Shown here in pieces: positions 31,555 through 44,136 of a stretch of DNA of 64,000 nt. The position numbers and the translations under genes were made by a program. The DNA is taken from NCBI GenBank assembly GCA_029582265.1, contig CM055816.1:7440047-7504046 (forward strand), in the 5' to 3' direction. The stretch comes from Zoroaster sp. YZ-2022 (lineage: Eukaryota > Echinodermata > Asteroidea > Forcipulatida > Zoroasteridae). Below the pieces are notes generated by a model, which was given only the letters and a program-made list of their open reading frames with translations, searched no databases and had not been told where the DNA came from. Within the stretch, counting starts at the first letter, position 1. Every line of letters starts with the position of its first letter.

Positions 31555-34500
31555 TAAGCCAAGGACCTATTGTTTCCCTCTTATGTAATGAAAGTGAATT
31601 TCAGTTTTTATTGACAAAAACCATCATAGCTTTGTGTGTAATAAAGTCTAGCCAGTTCATGTTAAGTTTTCATATGAATGCCAAATACTGACTAGTCTAG
31701 CCACGGACTCTCTGGTCGGTCTTAAAGACAATGTGTAGAGTTGATCGAACGGATGTTAAGGTGTTATTTTAATATTTCAGGGGGAGGAAGGGGGAGGAGT
31801 TTAATATTTAAATGTTTTAGTCATTCAACATATTCTTGATTTCATGACAATATTTTGAGGATTACCTACAAGTAAAGTCAGGAAACTGTTACTAAAATAT
31901 GGCTTCAAAATGGAAACTAAAATGATGGTACAAAGAACACAACATATTTTTTTATTATTGGCCAGAGCTAGTCCTTTTTACCTTACCTATAAACAGATTA
32001 TAGAATTTTTTTTTTTTAAATAATTAAGTTTGGATCCCAACATTTGGTAGGGATTTCTATATGGCTTTATGTGTGCAACTACATGTATCAGATATCAAAT
32101 GAGAAAAAAAGGACAAACAACTAGGAAAAAGATTATGTTACATGTATTTCAGCTTGAAAGTTCAAATTAAACATTTAATTGAAATTTCAATTCTAGGTTT
32201 TGTATAATGCTCATATAAGGCTGATCTAATACTAACATTGTACACTAGTAAATGTCTTTGGACATTATGTAACATATATGCAAATGAGGCTAGCTAGCAG
32301 CACTGCGTATGTATGTAAATGCATTTAACAAGTGTTTGACAAACACAGAATATTAATTGTCATTGAGGTGAAATATGAATATTCATAAATGTAATGTATT
32401 ATTAATTACACTAAGATCTATTGACTCATACATATTCATCAGTCCTTGAATGGACTCAGTCTCTTAAGTCACTGTTTGAAATGATGAATTTGTGGTCATC
32501 TCGCCGTTTGACAGACTTGGGACTAAAAAGGAATAATTTACACAATTATTCATCAGTTTAAACAAGAATAACAAATTATTTTACTATGAGCATAATATAA
32601 TACAAAGCAATTAAAATTTGAGTAATATTTATACAATTTTGCATGAGCAAAGTCAAGATACAACAATGGTAGTTACAGGTCAGAAGTTAATGACCCTAGG
32701 GTGGTTCTTAAAGGTCACTAACAACCATTATTACATTGATACTACAGGTTACTGTAGTTGGTGAGCAGTTTGAAACAGCAATTCTTTTATTTATTACAAA
32801 ATTTTGGAAATTAAAGGGGAAAATATCATTGGTAAACTACCATTCTGCTTTGTCTTACTTCATGTCAATTTAGATATACATTAACTTTCGATCGGGACGG
32901 TTAACCGGTTTACTGACCGATCTGCACTAACCATTTAGAAATTTGCTAACTGGCTATAAACCAAACCCAATATGTAAAAATAAACAATTTTGGAAGAATA
33001 TGCCGCCCATTTTGTTGTACTAGACATTACTTTTTGCCTCATTGGTTATTAAACTGCCTTTAGCTCTAAGCTGAAGAAAGCTTAAACAATGACAGTTTGA
33101 CTTTTCATTTTTTTTTTTGATATTTAAAAAAAAAATAGAATTAAAGAAACCCTGAAAACGAGTATTTAAAAACGTACATTTTAATGTTAACAAGAAAATA
33201 CTTTCAAACCTTTCAATCGGTGAACACAACGTTCATTGTAATGTAAAATAAAGAAAAATACAGAAATTTATAATTGGGGAATAACATTTGACATTTCTTT
33301 GAAAGGATATCACCTCAGACAGAAATATTTCAAGGTTTGTTTGATACCATCAATAACTTTACACCAAGTAATTTTTATGTAACTCTGTGAACATTTATGT
33401 TTATTGAGAATGACAAAGGTATACACTGCATTTAGCTGAAGAAAAAACCCTGTTTATTTAAAGTATACATACATGTATTATTCATTAAAAGTGTAACATG
33501 TAGACCTATGAACATTGTTCATTTACAACGCATGTTTTACACTCCCAAACATGACCCTCAATTAGAGCATAAAGTGAATGTCTGGATTGTGATTTAAAAG
33601 TTATTCTGACTTACCAGCCAATGCTATAAAAAGTGCTTTTCCTTCCTAGCCAACTACCCTTGTATCATTAGGCAAACGCCACTCAAACGGGTGGAATGTA
33701 AAAATAATCTTCCCACTGTCCACAAAAATGGCTACTTGTGGACCGCGAGTCGAACAAGCAAAAAACACAGGTCAGCAACCTTTCTCATCCTCCCTGACCT
33801 TTTCCGTCAGAGTCCTTGTAATGTGAATGCTCCGCACCAACCACGAACGCCTTAACAGATTAAACGATTAACTTACAATACATCAGAATTAAACGAATTG
33901 TTTACCCATAACATTTTGTAAGAGTAAAATGAACATTTTGTTGCCTTATAAAACTAACAAACTTTAAATGATCTGAGTAATATTTGTGACCCATGCTATA
34001 TTTGTACATCATTACTCCGATAGCTACTTCATGACAATAATAAAATAAATAAGGATATGAAACCGCTTGGGAGCAATAGCGCCTGTTGACATTGTTGATA
34101 ATTACTATTATTGTTTCATCATAAAATTCCATATCACTACATTTGTTTGATTCACTCATCAACTTTACACCAACTTAAGTAAGTTTTATGTAAATCTGAA
34201 TATTTATGTTTATTAGGAATGACAAAGGTATACACTGCATTTAGCTGAAGAAAGCTGAAACAATGACTGTTTCGGGCTGTCAATTGTTTTAATGTTTAAA
34301 AAAAAATACAAAAAGAAATAAAATCAAATCACTGCCTTGAGCGCCCAGCAGGGTGGATATGTGCGTGCTACAAATCTTTATTATTATTATTAACTCACTG
34401 ACTTGCCAAATTTAAACCCCAAATACAAGTTTCTAAAGAAGGTGAGGTGTAATTTAGTTGGCTTCATGCCTTATGGAAAGTTTGTTACAACATTGAAAAA

Positions 34501-34584
34501 TGAAATATGAACTACATGTATGTAAATTGTACCATGTGACCAGCAAGATAGATTGCCATTCAACATCATCCAAGTTGGATGATA
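31555..34584. other. Non-coding 3' flank of T3
   Basis: Closely paralogous to 9290-13280 but without the insertions at 11325-11997 and 12278-12494. No exon or RNA gene is seen. Confidence 0.6.
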
Positions 34585-35191
34585 TTATACAATGTGATAT
34601 ATCTTGACTGAGAAGATGTCAGCTACAGCCAACTGTTTCCCATCTGATGTGAATGTGATTCCACGTGGTGCATACAGACCCTTAGCAATGCAGCTGATAA
34701 ATCTCCCATTGGGATCATAGTGGTGAATATGACCAGTGTCAGGATCATTGAACATTACAATGTATAAACCTGATGTGTCACACCTTTGCAGTGTTTGACT
34801 TGCTCACCATCAATGGTTGGTGTTATGGTGAATAGTGCAGAACCATTGTTATCAATGACAGCCACGTGTTGATGTTCACCACTGACCACCACTCTGCCAC
34901 TGTTGTCTACAGCCAAGAAGATGGGTCGTGTAGCGACTGGCATGGTGCTTATTAGTCCACCATCAGTGGGCCTGTGCTCAGTCACTACCATTCTCTTTAC
35001 ATCACCCACAAGGATGTTACCATCCTTCTTGGCTGTAAAACCTGTGATGTTCACATCAGTCTTACCGACCTCATTCAGTGGCACGGTGGTGAACTGAAAT
35101 GATAATGTACCATCCTCCTTGTACATGTTGACTTGGCCGGTGGCATCTGCTACTACTAAGTGATTATGGACACTTGCAATGGCAAATGGAC
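34585..35191 (-). pseudogene. T3 exon 2 (NHL repeats), frameshifted
   Basis: The acceptor ctaatacag before 35191 and the stop (TAA at 34585-34587) align with T2 exon 2. The frame is good from HNHLVVADATGQVNMYKEDG through FLAVDNSGRVVVSGEHQHVA and TPTIDGEQVKHCKG. There a 7-base deletion relative to T2 (tcacacctttgcag against tcacagcatacacctgtgcag) shifts it, so the last NHL repeat is out of frame. A 3-base deletion elsewhere keeps frame. Its sequence is closer to T6 than to T2 in places (for example AVIDNNGS). Confidence 0.75.
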
Positions 35192-35782
35192 CTGTATTAG
35201 ACAAAACAAATAAGAACACATTTTTAAGTGAAAACTGCATCATACATGTCATGTATCAAATGCATGTATCATACATTTCTATTAGTGGATAATTGTTATT
35301 TTGTTTTATATATTCATTTATTCTGAGTGAATACATTTGAATGTGGAAATACATCACACCATCCACTATAGACTCATTCTGTAATATGAACTGTGAACAA
35401 TGCAATTCAAAATCACTATTGATAATACATGTTGTTCCTGATCAATTAAATATTGCATGAGCTTTAGACAAAATATTATTTAATTAAATATATTATGCTC
35501 ATAAAATGAAAATTGATGAAGATTTTGAAGAATTCCTCTTGAATATATATTATTATTTATGCAAGTATTGCAAATATTCTGATTACCAGTATCATGTATA
35601 ATGTTATATATAATGTTTCATAAATTTAATGAAATAATTATTTGTTAGTACATGTACATTCATTGACTAGAACACTTGTGTTAGTTTAAGTGGGTGAATT
35701 TAGCATCACTTTTAAATATGTTCAATATTTTGTTGTAAACGTTTTGTGTATGTATAGTACTAGTAGTGTGTGACACACTTAC

Positions 35783-37162
35783 CTCCTTTCATGTCAATGG
35801 TTCTATGGTGTTGACCTGTACTGCTGTAGATTACTACTCGTCTGTTGTAATAGTCTGTCACAGCAAGCTGATCATGTTGATGAGCAGCAATACCCCATGC
35901 TCCATTAAATTCTGTATGTCCACGTCCGTTCTTGCCAAACTCATGACTTAGCTCCCACTTGCTGTCTTCCAGCTCCAGCTCACCCAGACTGATATCGCCT
36001 CCTGCAACCCTCTTACTCCCTGATTGATCCATGAGATGTAAAGTCTGCCATCAATCAGAGGAGGTGAAACGACTGGTCAGTGATCTCAAGTCGGCCACTA
36101 TTGATGATGGGATACAGTGACAGGAAGTCACTGTCTGTTCAAGGCTGTATTTGTAACATCATTGGCCGTGTCCAGAGAATGTTGTTTCCTTTGTAGCATC
36201 ATACCCACTGCTTTCTCATGCTCATCAAATGCTGCTTATACGATCCTGTTCAAGGGTCTTGATGGCATCAATCATCTTATTCTCCCCTCAGCTGTAACCT
36301 CGCTCAGATCTGATCTGATCTTGTCTCCTTCCACCTCTTTCCACGGTTGTTATGACTTTGTCTCCTGGAATTCTGTGCTTAGCTTGAGATGAAGCAGCCT
36401 TGAATATCTTTCCAGTTCCTTGCTACATTGGGAGGCAAACTGGCAGGAGATATCTTTCATAGCCTTCTTATGTATTTCAGAAGAAGCTTCTGCACTGTCA
36501 ATGTACTGATGGTATGCTCAGAGTTTACAATGGTCCACAACAGTACAAATGTCTCGACATATCAAAGACTTCACATGGCCACAGTAGAATCGATTGATCT
36601 CTCCCTTGTGTTTATGACCTTGAAGCTCTCTTCTGGAGTCTTTTTCACTGTTGCCTACCCTTACGTGATATGTCATCAGTGTATAGCTACATTGTTGTGA
36701 TTGGATGTTGCATTGATTCGCAGATGTATCTTTTTTTGCAGTTGGAGCAGATATTTTGGGGCACAGTCAATACATCGATGTAGAGAGCCTCATTGCCTCC
36801 ATCACATAACTCTCACAGGGCGGCTTGGAGTTACCTGAGCGGGCAACCTTCTCACGGTGATCATCACCTCATCTCGAGTGCCAATCAAAAGTGAAAATTG
36901 GTTTCCCAGGTCCTGAATGCCTGTCGATGGAATGAGAATCTTCTGACGACAAACAGGACAAGGAATCGTTGGAGTGCGCTTCTGCAGGTTGTTGTCCTGT
37001 GTGGCTTCATCTAAACAGGTCTCCCACAGAAACTACAAAGAACAATCCAGTATTTTGGGTTGCTTGTATCGGTCCATGGCATATAAATACACGCCAAAGA
37101 TGATATTCGGCTTATCTTCTTTACAGTACTCCTAATTCCCCAGTACTGTGTATTGTAGCCAT
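35783..37162 (-). pseudogene. T3 exon 1 (RING, B-boxes, coiled coil), many small insertions
   Basis: It extends from ATG 37162 to the donor GTAAGT (exon end 35783; G + GT gives Gly at the junction). It is about 86 nt longer than the 1294-nt T2 exon because of many 1-8-base insertions spread along it, for example agtcggccactattgatgatgg against agtcattactgatgatgg. The RING, B-box and coiled-coil sequence is recognisable piecemeal, but no long frame survives. The evenly spread insertions continue into non-coding sequence up to about 38400, so a poor consensus is as likely as true decay. Confidence 0.7.
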
Positions 37163-39560
37163 TTCTTTGTTCATAATTCTTCGTGAAATGAGAATTCAAA
37201 AGAAGCGGGAGGTTAATGGTCACTGATGAGTGAAGTCATTTATGATCAATGGTTTACAGCAAACTTACTTGAATCGACCAAACAATACACAAGGAAAAAG
37301 TAGTTCAATGTTATTGTTCACGACCAATAAAAAGAAATTGTTGACTGGAAAAAATCTGCCCTTCTATTATTCTGTATTATCGCATTATAATATTCTACAA
37401 AATGAATGAACTCAAACATATGTTAATGTAAAGTAGAGGATGGTGTCAAACATCCCCAACCTTGGAAATATTATTGCTTATAAATTATGTTCTCAATTTA
37501 AAGGGAAAGTTACTGCTATTAGTAAGCTGTCATTTATACTATATCATTACCATTGGTAAGCTGTCGTGCTGCTACTATGGGTCACTTCATGTGAATAAAG
37601 AAGTAAAACAACTAACATATTTAAACCCAGCTTATGTATATGTATATTATTGTTACTGTGAAGAAATGTTTCTTATTTATAATAACTAGTTTACCTTTAA
37701 TCTCTACATGTAGATAGAGTTCGATTGAGTTTGATTATGTACAACCCTTTGTGCCAGATTATATCTGTTTTATGTACACACATGCATAGAAATGTATGTC
37801 AGGCACATTATGTGATTGACTGGCAGGTTTATAAGTATCTACCACTTAACACTTCATTGGTTCCTAAAATCTCCAGAAGTTGTCAAGAAGTAGAAAAATG
37901 GCCAAAGTGATAAGAAAAAAAAATAATTAGTAAACACAAACTTTGTATTATTTATTCTTACATACAATTATCTAAAATTCTGACTTTAGTTATTGGAGGA
38001 ATAATATTGCTTACTTATATTCTTACAAATGACATCACCTCCAGATATGAAAATTTCAAAGGGATGTTTGACAATTACCATCATCAACTTTAAATACCAA
38101 TTTCATATCAAAGAAATCTTTTAGGAAACGTCAATTGTTGTCATGCTTTTGCAATCAGTTCCAGGCTGTAACTTAATCCTAAATCTAAACCAAAACTAAA
38201 TCCTTGATCGCAACCAACCAAGACCTCAGTTCACTTTTATTTAAATGCTATATGTTATAACAAAATATAGAAATAAATCAGTAATTTGGGAATGATGGGA
38301 AGAATTTTTTACAAGAAGATCTGTAATAGTAGACATTAAGGAGAACCATTGGATAGAAATCAACACTAAACACAGTGAGTTTTGTGTATATAACTGCAGT
38401 CCCTCCTCCCTGAAGTTAAAGTTAGATTTGTTGTGTTAACCCTCTACTATGCCACTGTAGCAAGGTGAGCTATAGTGGTCAAAATCAGTCAACTGCCTGT
38501 TTTGACTGTTGACCCAAATGTGTACACAGGGGCATTTCTGACTGGTTTTTACTGTCATTTTGAGCACCCTCAATAATACATGTACAAGACAATGCTTTTA
38601 CCAGATCAAGTGGCGGTCAACTCCATTAGGTGTCTCGAAGCGACCGATGTCGTAACACCTATTATTCTTCCTGCTGTTTAAAAAAGTTTTTTTTTTTTAC
38701 TTCTTCTCAGTGGCTATTGTCCGGTAACAAAGGCATCCTTGCTAAGCAAACTTAACACACTAACAGCATAACAAGCTGACGAAATCGTTCGCTGTGACGT
38801 CATGGTGACATCATCAGGTGTTGAATTATGCTAAATCAAAGTTTAATATTTCAAAAAATCATATCTCATGAACCACAAAAGATATTTTCACAATCTTTGC
38901 ATCGTCTGAAAGATCTTTGAACTATGTCACATTTTCGTTTTCAGACCTGGACCCTCAATCTGACCTTTCCTTCTGGTCCGAAACTGGAGAATTTAAGTAT
39001 GAAACAATAGCTTGGATTATCTGTTACCCTGTATGTACATGTACTGAATAGCCCATATCAAGTATGTGTGTGCACAGAATACGTACACACAGCAATATAC
39101 AGAGGTTTAATATGGGTCTGGCACAACTTGAACAGACTAGAAAATTGTGTGGAAGAATTTCTCCCTTTTTTACATGATATTGGGTCACAAATGTTTCCTT
39201 CCTCAAGTCCACCTCTCAACCTGTATAACAAACCTAGAAAATTTTGTGGGAAAATGGATGGAAATTTACACCATTCTCGTGAATCATTGAATGCATTTAT
39301 ACGTTGCGATAAACTCCGCATGAGTATAACCTGAGTATGTGTGTTGTGTATGAGCGTCAATGAAATTTGTGCTTTGCTAAGACTGCTTACATAAGAATCT
39401 TGCTTTAAGTAGAAGCAGGTCCAAACTACAGTTACAAGAGCTCAGACTGTCAGGAGTGCGGATGTTGTACCTAAGCAATATAAGACTTTCTAGTGCATTA
39501 CTCCATCCAGGTAATTTTTCTTATAATTATGGTGATTTAGGTTTTAGGAGGGTAATTAAT
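37163..39560. other. Upstream flank of T3 plus unassigned sequence
   Basis: 37163-38580 is paralogous to 17050-18330 with extra bases scattered through it. 38590-39560 has no counterpart in the window. It contains a T homopolymer and gtgacgtcatggtgacatcat, but no element ends or exon I can support except a weak candidate exon at 39419-39474. Confidence 0.5.
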
Positions 39561-40244
39561 ATTATTGCATTAAGGGATCTGTCCGTTTAAAATGTGAATT
39601 TGTGGTTTCTGTTTGACAGACTGACTTGGGACTAAAGGAATAATTTACACAATTATTCACCCAGTTTAAACAAGAATAAAAAAGTTGTTTTATGGCATAA
39701 TATAATAAAACAATTGAAATTTGAGTAATTTTTATACAATTTTGATGGGCAAAGCCAATTACAGGTAAAAGGTTATCGACCCTATATCAGCAGGGTGTTA
39801 CTTAAGGTCACAAACAACCATTAAATACATTGATACAACATGTTACTGTGGTCCATGAGCAGTTTGAAACAGCAATTCTTTTATTTATTAAAAAAATTTG
39901 GGAAAGAAAAGGGAAAAATATATCATTGGAAACTACCATTCTGCTGTGTTTTACTTCATATCAATTTAGATATACATTAACTTTCGATGGGACGGTTAAC
40001 GGTTTCCGATCTGCAAAATCATTTAAAATTTACTAACAGCTATAAACCAAAACCAATATGTAAAAACAATTTTGGAAGAATTTGCCACCCATTTGTTTGA
40101 CATTACTTTTTCCCGCATTGGTTAATATTAAACTGCCTTTAGCTCTAAGCTGAATAAAACTTAACAATGACGTTTGACTTTTCATTTGTTTTTTTTGATA
40201 TTTAAAAAGAAAAAAGAATTTTAAAAAGCCTAAAAACGACTATT

Positions 40245-40530
40245 TAACCCTTCAACAATCAGTGAATTTTGAAACAACCCATTAGGTTACTCAACCCATT
40301 ACCTGTTGCCAGTGGCCTCCATGGTTACCTTTCTGTCATGAAACACCACTAAAGTTACAGGGTGGGTGGTCCCCCATTGATACATAGCAGGCCATACTAA
40401 TATGTTCAAACATTTACAGTGACTGGGTGGCACATAGTTGATTTTGTAAATTACTTGGAAAGGACACAGGCGGCATGTATGTACTGAAGGTTGCTAAAGA
40501 ACAGGGTTTTATGGTTAAAAGCCATTTAAT
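40245..40530. mobile_element. TTAA-type MITE, inverted copy of 25949-26241
   Basis: It contains aacaacccattaggttactc, tggcctccatggttacctt, catactaatatgttcaaaca and acttggaaaggacacagg, which are the reverse of words in 25949-26241. The same element continues out of the N gap at 59661-59760 in the T6 unit. Confidence 0.6.
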
Positions 40531-40769
40531 GTTCGAAAATTCTTTCAAACCTTTCAATTGTGAAAACAACATTCATTGTAATTCAAAATACAGACATGTA
40601 TAATTGGGGAATAACACCCCAGACAGGATATAACCTCAAAATATTTCAAGGGTTTTTTTGATACCATCATCATTAACATTAAACCAAGTAAGTTTTAAAC
40701 TCTGTGAACATTTATGTTGATTGAAATGCAGATACCTGCAAGCTGAAAAAACAACTGTTTATTTAAAGT

Positions 40770-41025
40770 ATCATACATTACATAATAATAATAAAATAAT
40801 GTGTGGACTTAAAAACTATACCAACTAAGGGTCTCGGGCATTCTTTTACATGCATTACACAACACCCGGGACCTTGGGCCCCATCCAAAGCAAGCATATG
40901 GTTAAGTACTGCTCAAAAGGCCCAAAGTGTCGGACCTGGGTCGGAACCACCCCTGCTGCGGGCCCCGAACTTGAGTTGGGTCGCTGAAACCCTCCCCCGA
41001 CCCTTATTCTTTAAAAAAATTAACA
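40770..41025 (-). mobile_element. SINE copy, degraded (same insertion as 60065-60345)
   Basis: Same order of words as 60065-60345 (acatgcattacacaacac, ggacct...gggtc, aacttgagttgg), with dropouts. Both lie at the same point of their TRIM unit and are absent from the T2, T3 and T5 units. Confidence 0.6.
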
Positions 41026-41954
41026 TGTAAAACCTAGTTGTTCCATTTAAAAAATTTTACACCCCCAAACGCCCCTCAATTACAGCATAAAGTGAATGTC
41101 GATTATGATTTAAAAGTTATTCTGACTTACCAGAATTTAAAAAAAGTCTTTTCCTTCTAATAACTACCCGTCTTTGGAAGCCACTCAAGCGGGGGGAAAT
41201 TTAAAAATAATCTTCCTGTCACAAAAGGGCTACTTGGGCCCTGGTCAAAAAAAAAAAAAAACACAGGTCAGAAACCTTTCTCATCCCCCCTGCCTTTTTG
41301 AGTCCTTTGCAATTCACTTTCAAAAAACCCAGTTTAACTTTCAAAATACATCAGAATTAAAATTGTTTACCCTAACTTTTTGTAAAAATGTTTTGTTCCC
41401 CCTTTAAAAAAAAACTTTAAATGATCTAGTAATATTGTGACCCCCGGGCTATTTTTTACATTATCCCATATAACTCCCGACAATAAAATAAAAAGGAAAA
41501 TGAAACCGACCCAGAAAAAACCCCCCTGTTGACATTTATAATTACAATTTTTTCATCAAAAAATTTCCCTATCACTACATTTGTTTTTAAACCTATCCTT
41601 TTTCCCAACTTTAAGTTTTTTTAAAACGAACATTGATGTTTAAAAGGAATAAAGGTATAAATCATTTTCTGAAAACTGAACTGACTGTTTCGGGCTGTCA
41701 ATTGTTTAATATTTAAAAAAAAAAAAAAAAAATAAATCACTCCTTGATGAGCAAGGGGGGATAAACGGGCCCCAAATCTTTTTTATTATTATTAACTCAT
41801 GACTTGCCAAAATTTTAAACCCCAAATACAAGTTTCAAAGAAGGTGGGTGTAATTTGGGTTGCCATGCCTTTGGAAATTTTTTACAACTTGAAAAGAAAA
41901 TTGACCATGTGACCCGCAAAATAGATTCCTTCAACATCATCCAAGTTGGATGTT

Positions 41955-42478
41955 TTTACAAAGGGTATATTTGACTGGTAATCCTACAGCCTGTTTCCCC
42001 TCTGATATTAATGTGATTCCCGTGGGGTTTGACCCTTACTCGGATAAATACCATTGGGATCAAATGGTGAAAAGAATTCAGGATCATTGTACATTCAATG
42101 TAAAACCTGATGTGCCCGCATACCCTCTCGATTTGACTTGCTCACCATCAATGGTTGGTGTTATTGAATAGTGTGCCCCATTGTTATCTACAGCCCTTTT
42201 GGGACCTCCCCCCCGCCACCACTCTACTTTTTCTGCCAAGTAGATGGGATGTGTATGACCACGGTTCTTATTCCCCCCCAATCAGTGGCCTGCCCCAATC
42301 CTCCCTTCAGCTTTTTCCCCTCGGATTTTCATCCTTCTTGGCTGAAATCTCTGACCCCACATCAGTCTTCCGACCTCATTCGTGCAGGTGGTAAACTGAA
42401 ATGAAATTCCCCCTTGTCCCCTTTTTGGGTTTTCATGTGCTACTACAAAGTGATTTTGACATTTAAAGGGCCCTGGAC
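41955..42478 (-). pseudogene. T4 exon 2 (NHL repeats), degraded
   Basis: Recognisable by ttgctcaccatcaatggttgg, ccaccactctac, atccttcttggctg and the 3' end pattern near 41955. It is about 90 nt shorter than T2 exon 2 through many dropouts, so no continuous frame exists. The boundaries are approximate. It probably represents a real NHL exon in a badly called region. Confidence 0.6.
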
Positions 42479-43032
42479 CTTTTTGAAAAAAAAATAAAAA
42501 CACTTTTTTAAGAAAATTCATCATAAATTTTTATCAAATCATTTTCATACATTTCTATTAGTGGAAATTTTTTTTTGTTTATATATTCATTTATTCTGGT
42601 GATACATTTGAATGTAAATACATACCATCACTATAGCCTCATTCTGTATATATTCTGTAATATGAACGAACAATGCAATTAAATCACTATTAATAATACA
42701 TTTGTTCCTGATCAATTAAATTTTGCATGATTTTGAAAAATTTTTTTAATTAAATTTTTTTACTCAAAAAAGAAAATTATAAAAATTTTGAAAATTCTTC
42801 TTGAATATATTTTTTTGAAAGGGTATTCAAATATTCTGATTACCATATCATATAATTTATATATAATGAAAATTACTGAAATAATTTTTTTTTAGAAATT
42901 ACATTCATTGACTAAAATTTTTTACTTTTAAGTGGGTGTTTGCACCCACTTGTATATATATTCAATATTTTTTTTTTTGTATGAATGTCTGCGTTTAAAA
43001 ACCATTGTGTATGTATAAAGTGGGGACACCCA

Positions 43033-44136
43033 CCTTCCATTCAATGGTTTTTGGTTTGACCCGTGCCGGAACTACTTCTTTTGTAATGTCTGTCAAAAAG
43101 GCTGATCTTTGATGAGCAAAAACCCACCCATTAATTCTTTTTTGTCCCCCCGTTCTTGAAACTCAACACCCCACTTGCTTTTGGCTCAGCTCCCCCAACG
43201 ATATCACCAACCTCTTACTCTGTTGATCCGCGAATGAAATTTGCCATAAATAGAGGGCGAAACGTCGTGACCCAAGTCTTTCGATGATGGGATACAGTGA
43301 CGAAATCACTGTCTGTTGCTGTTTGTAACATCATTGGCGTGCAGAGAATGTTGTTCCTTTTACACTCCACCCCCTTTCTCTTATCAAAGCCATAGATCCT
43401 GTTCAAGGGTCTTGATGGGATCAATCATCTTATTTCCCCAGCTGTAACCTTTTCTCATCTGATCCTGTCTCCTTCCCCCTTTCATGGTTTTTGACTTTGT
43501 CTTAATTCTTGTTGAGATGACTGAAAATTTTTTCCCGTTCCTTTAATTCTTTTCAAACCAAAATATCTTTCTTCCCTTTTTTATTTTAAGCTTCTGCAAT
43601 TCGATGTACTGATGCTCAGGGGACGTGGTCCCGCAGTCTCCCGTTAAGACTTGACATGTTTCCGTAGAAACGATTGATTGCTCCTTGTGTTTGTGACATG
43701 TAAACCTCTTCGTCTTGTCACTGTTTTACCCTTTTCCCCAGTGTCTACTTTGGTTTGGGTATTGCTTTTTTCCCGAAAGTATCTTTTTTCAGTTAGAGCA
43801 GATTTTGGGGGTCAAAACATCGATGAAACCCCTTGCCTCCATACATAACTCCAGAGTGGCAGGTTCCCGAACGGCAACCTTCTCTTGGTTTTTATTCTGA
43901 TCCCCAAACAAGTGAAAATTGGTTTTGAATCCCGAATGCCCCTCGTGGGAAAGAGAATCTTCTGACAAAACAGGACAAAGGGAAATTTTGGGGTGTCTGC
44001 AGGGTTGTGTCCAGTATTCATCTAAACAGGCCCCACAGAAACTTAAACAATCGATTTGGGCTGCTTGTATCGGTCATGGGATATACCTCAAGTATCGGGA
44101 TCTTCTGGGGCTCCTAATTTCCAGTATGGGAGCCAT
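43033..44136 (-). pseudogene. T4 exon 1 (RING/B-box/coiled coil), degraded
   Basis: The start codon equivalent is at 44136 (minus strand), preceded by the ttctgttaacaaattaataa flank shared with T6. Fragments of the RING, B-box and coiled-coil coding sequence (gatcctgttcaagggtcttg; cttgacatg; cagtattcatctaaacagg) follow in the right order. Total length is about 190 nt less than T2 exon 1. The frame is lost repeatedly. The intron and upstream flank resemble T6 and T1 more than T2. Confidence 0.62.
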
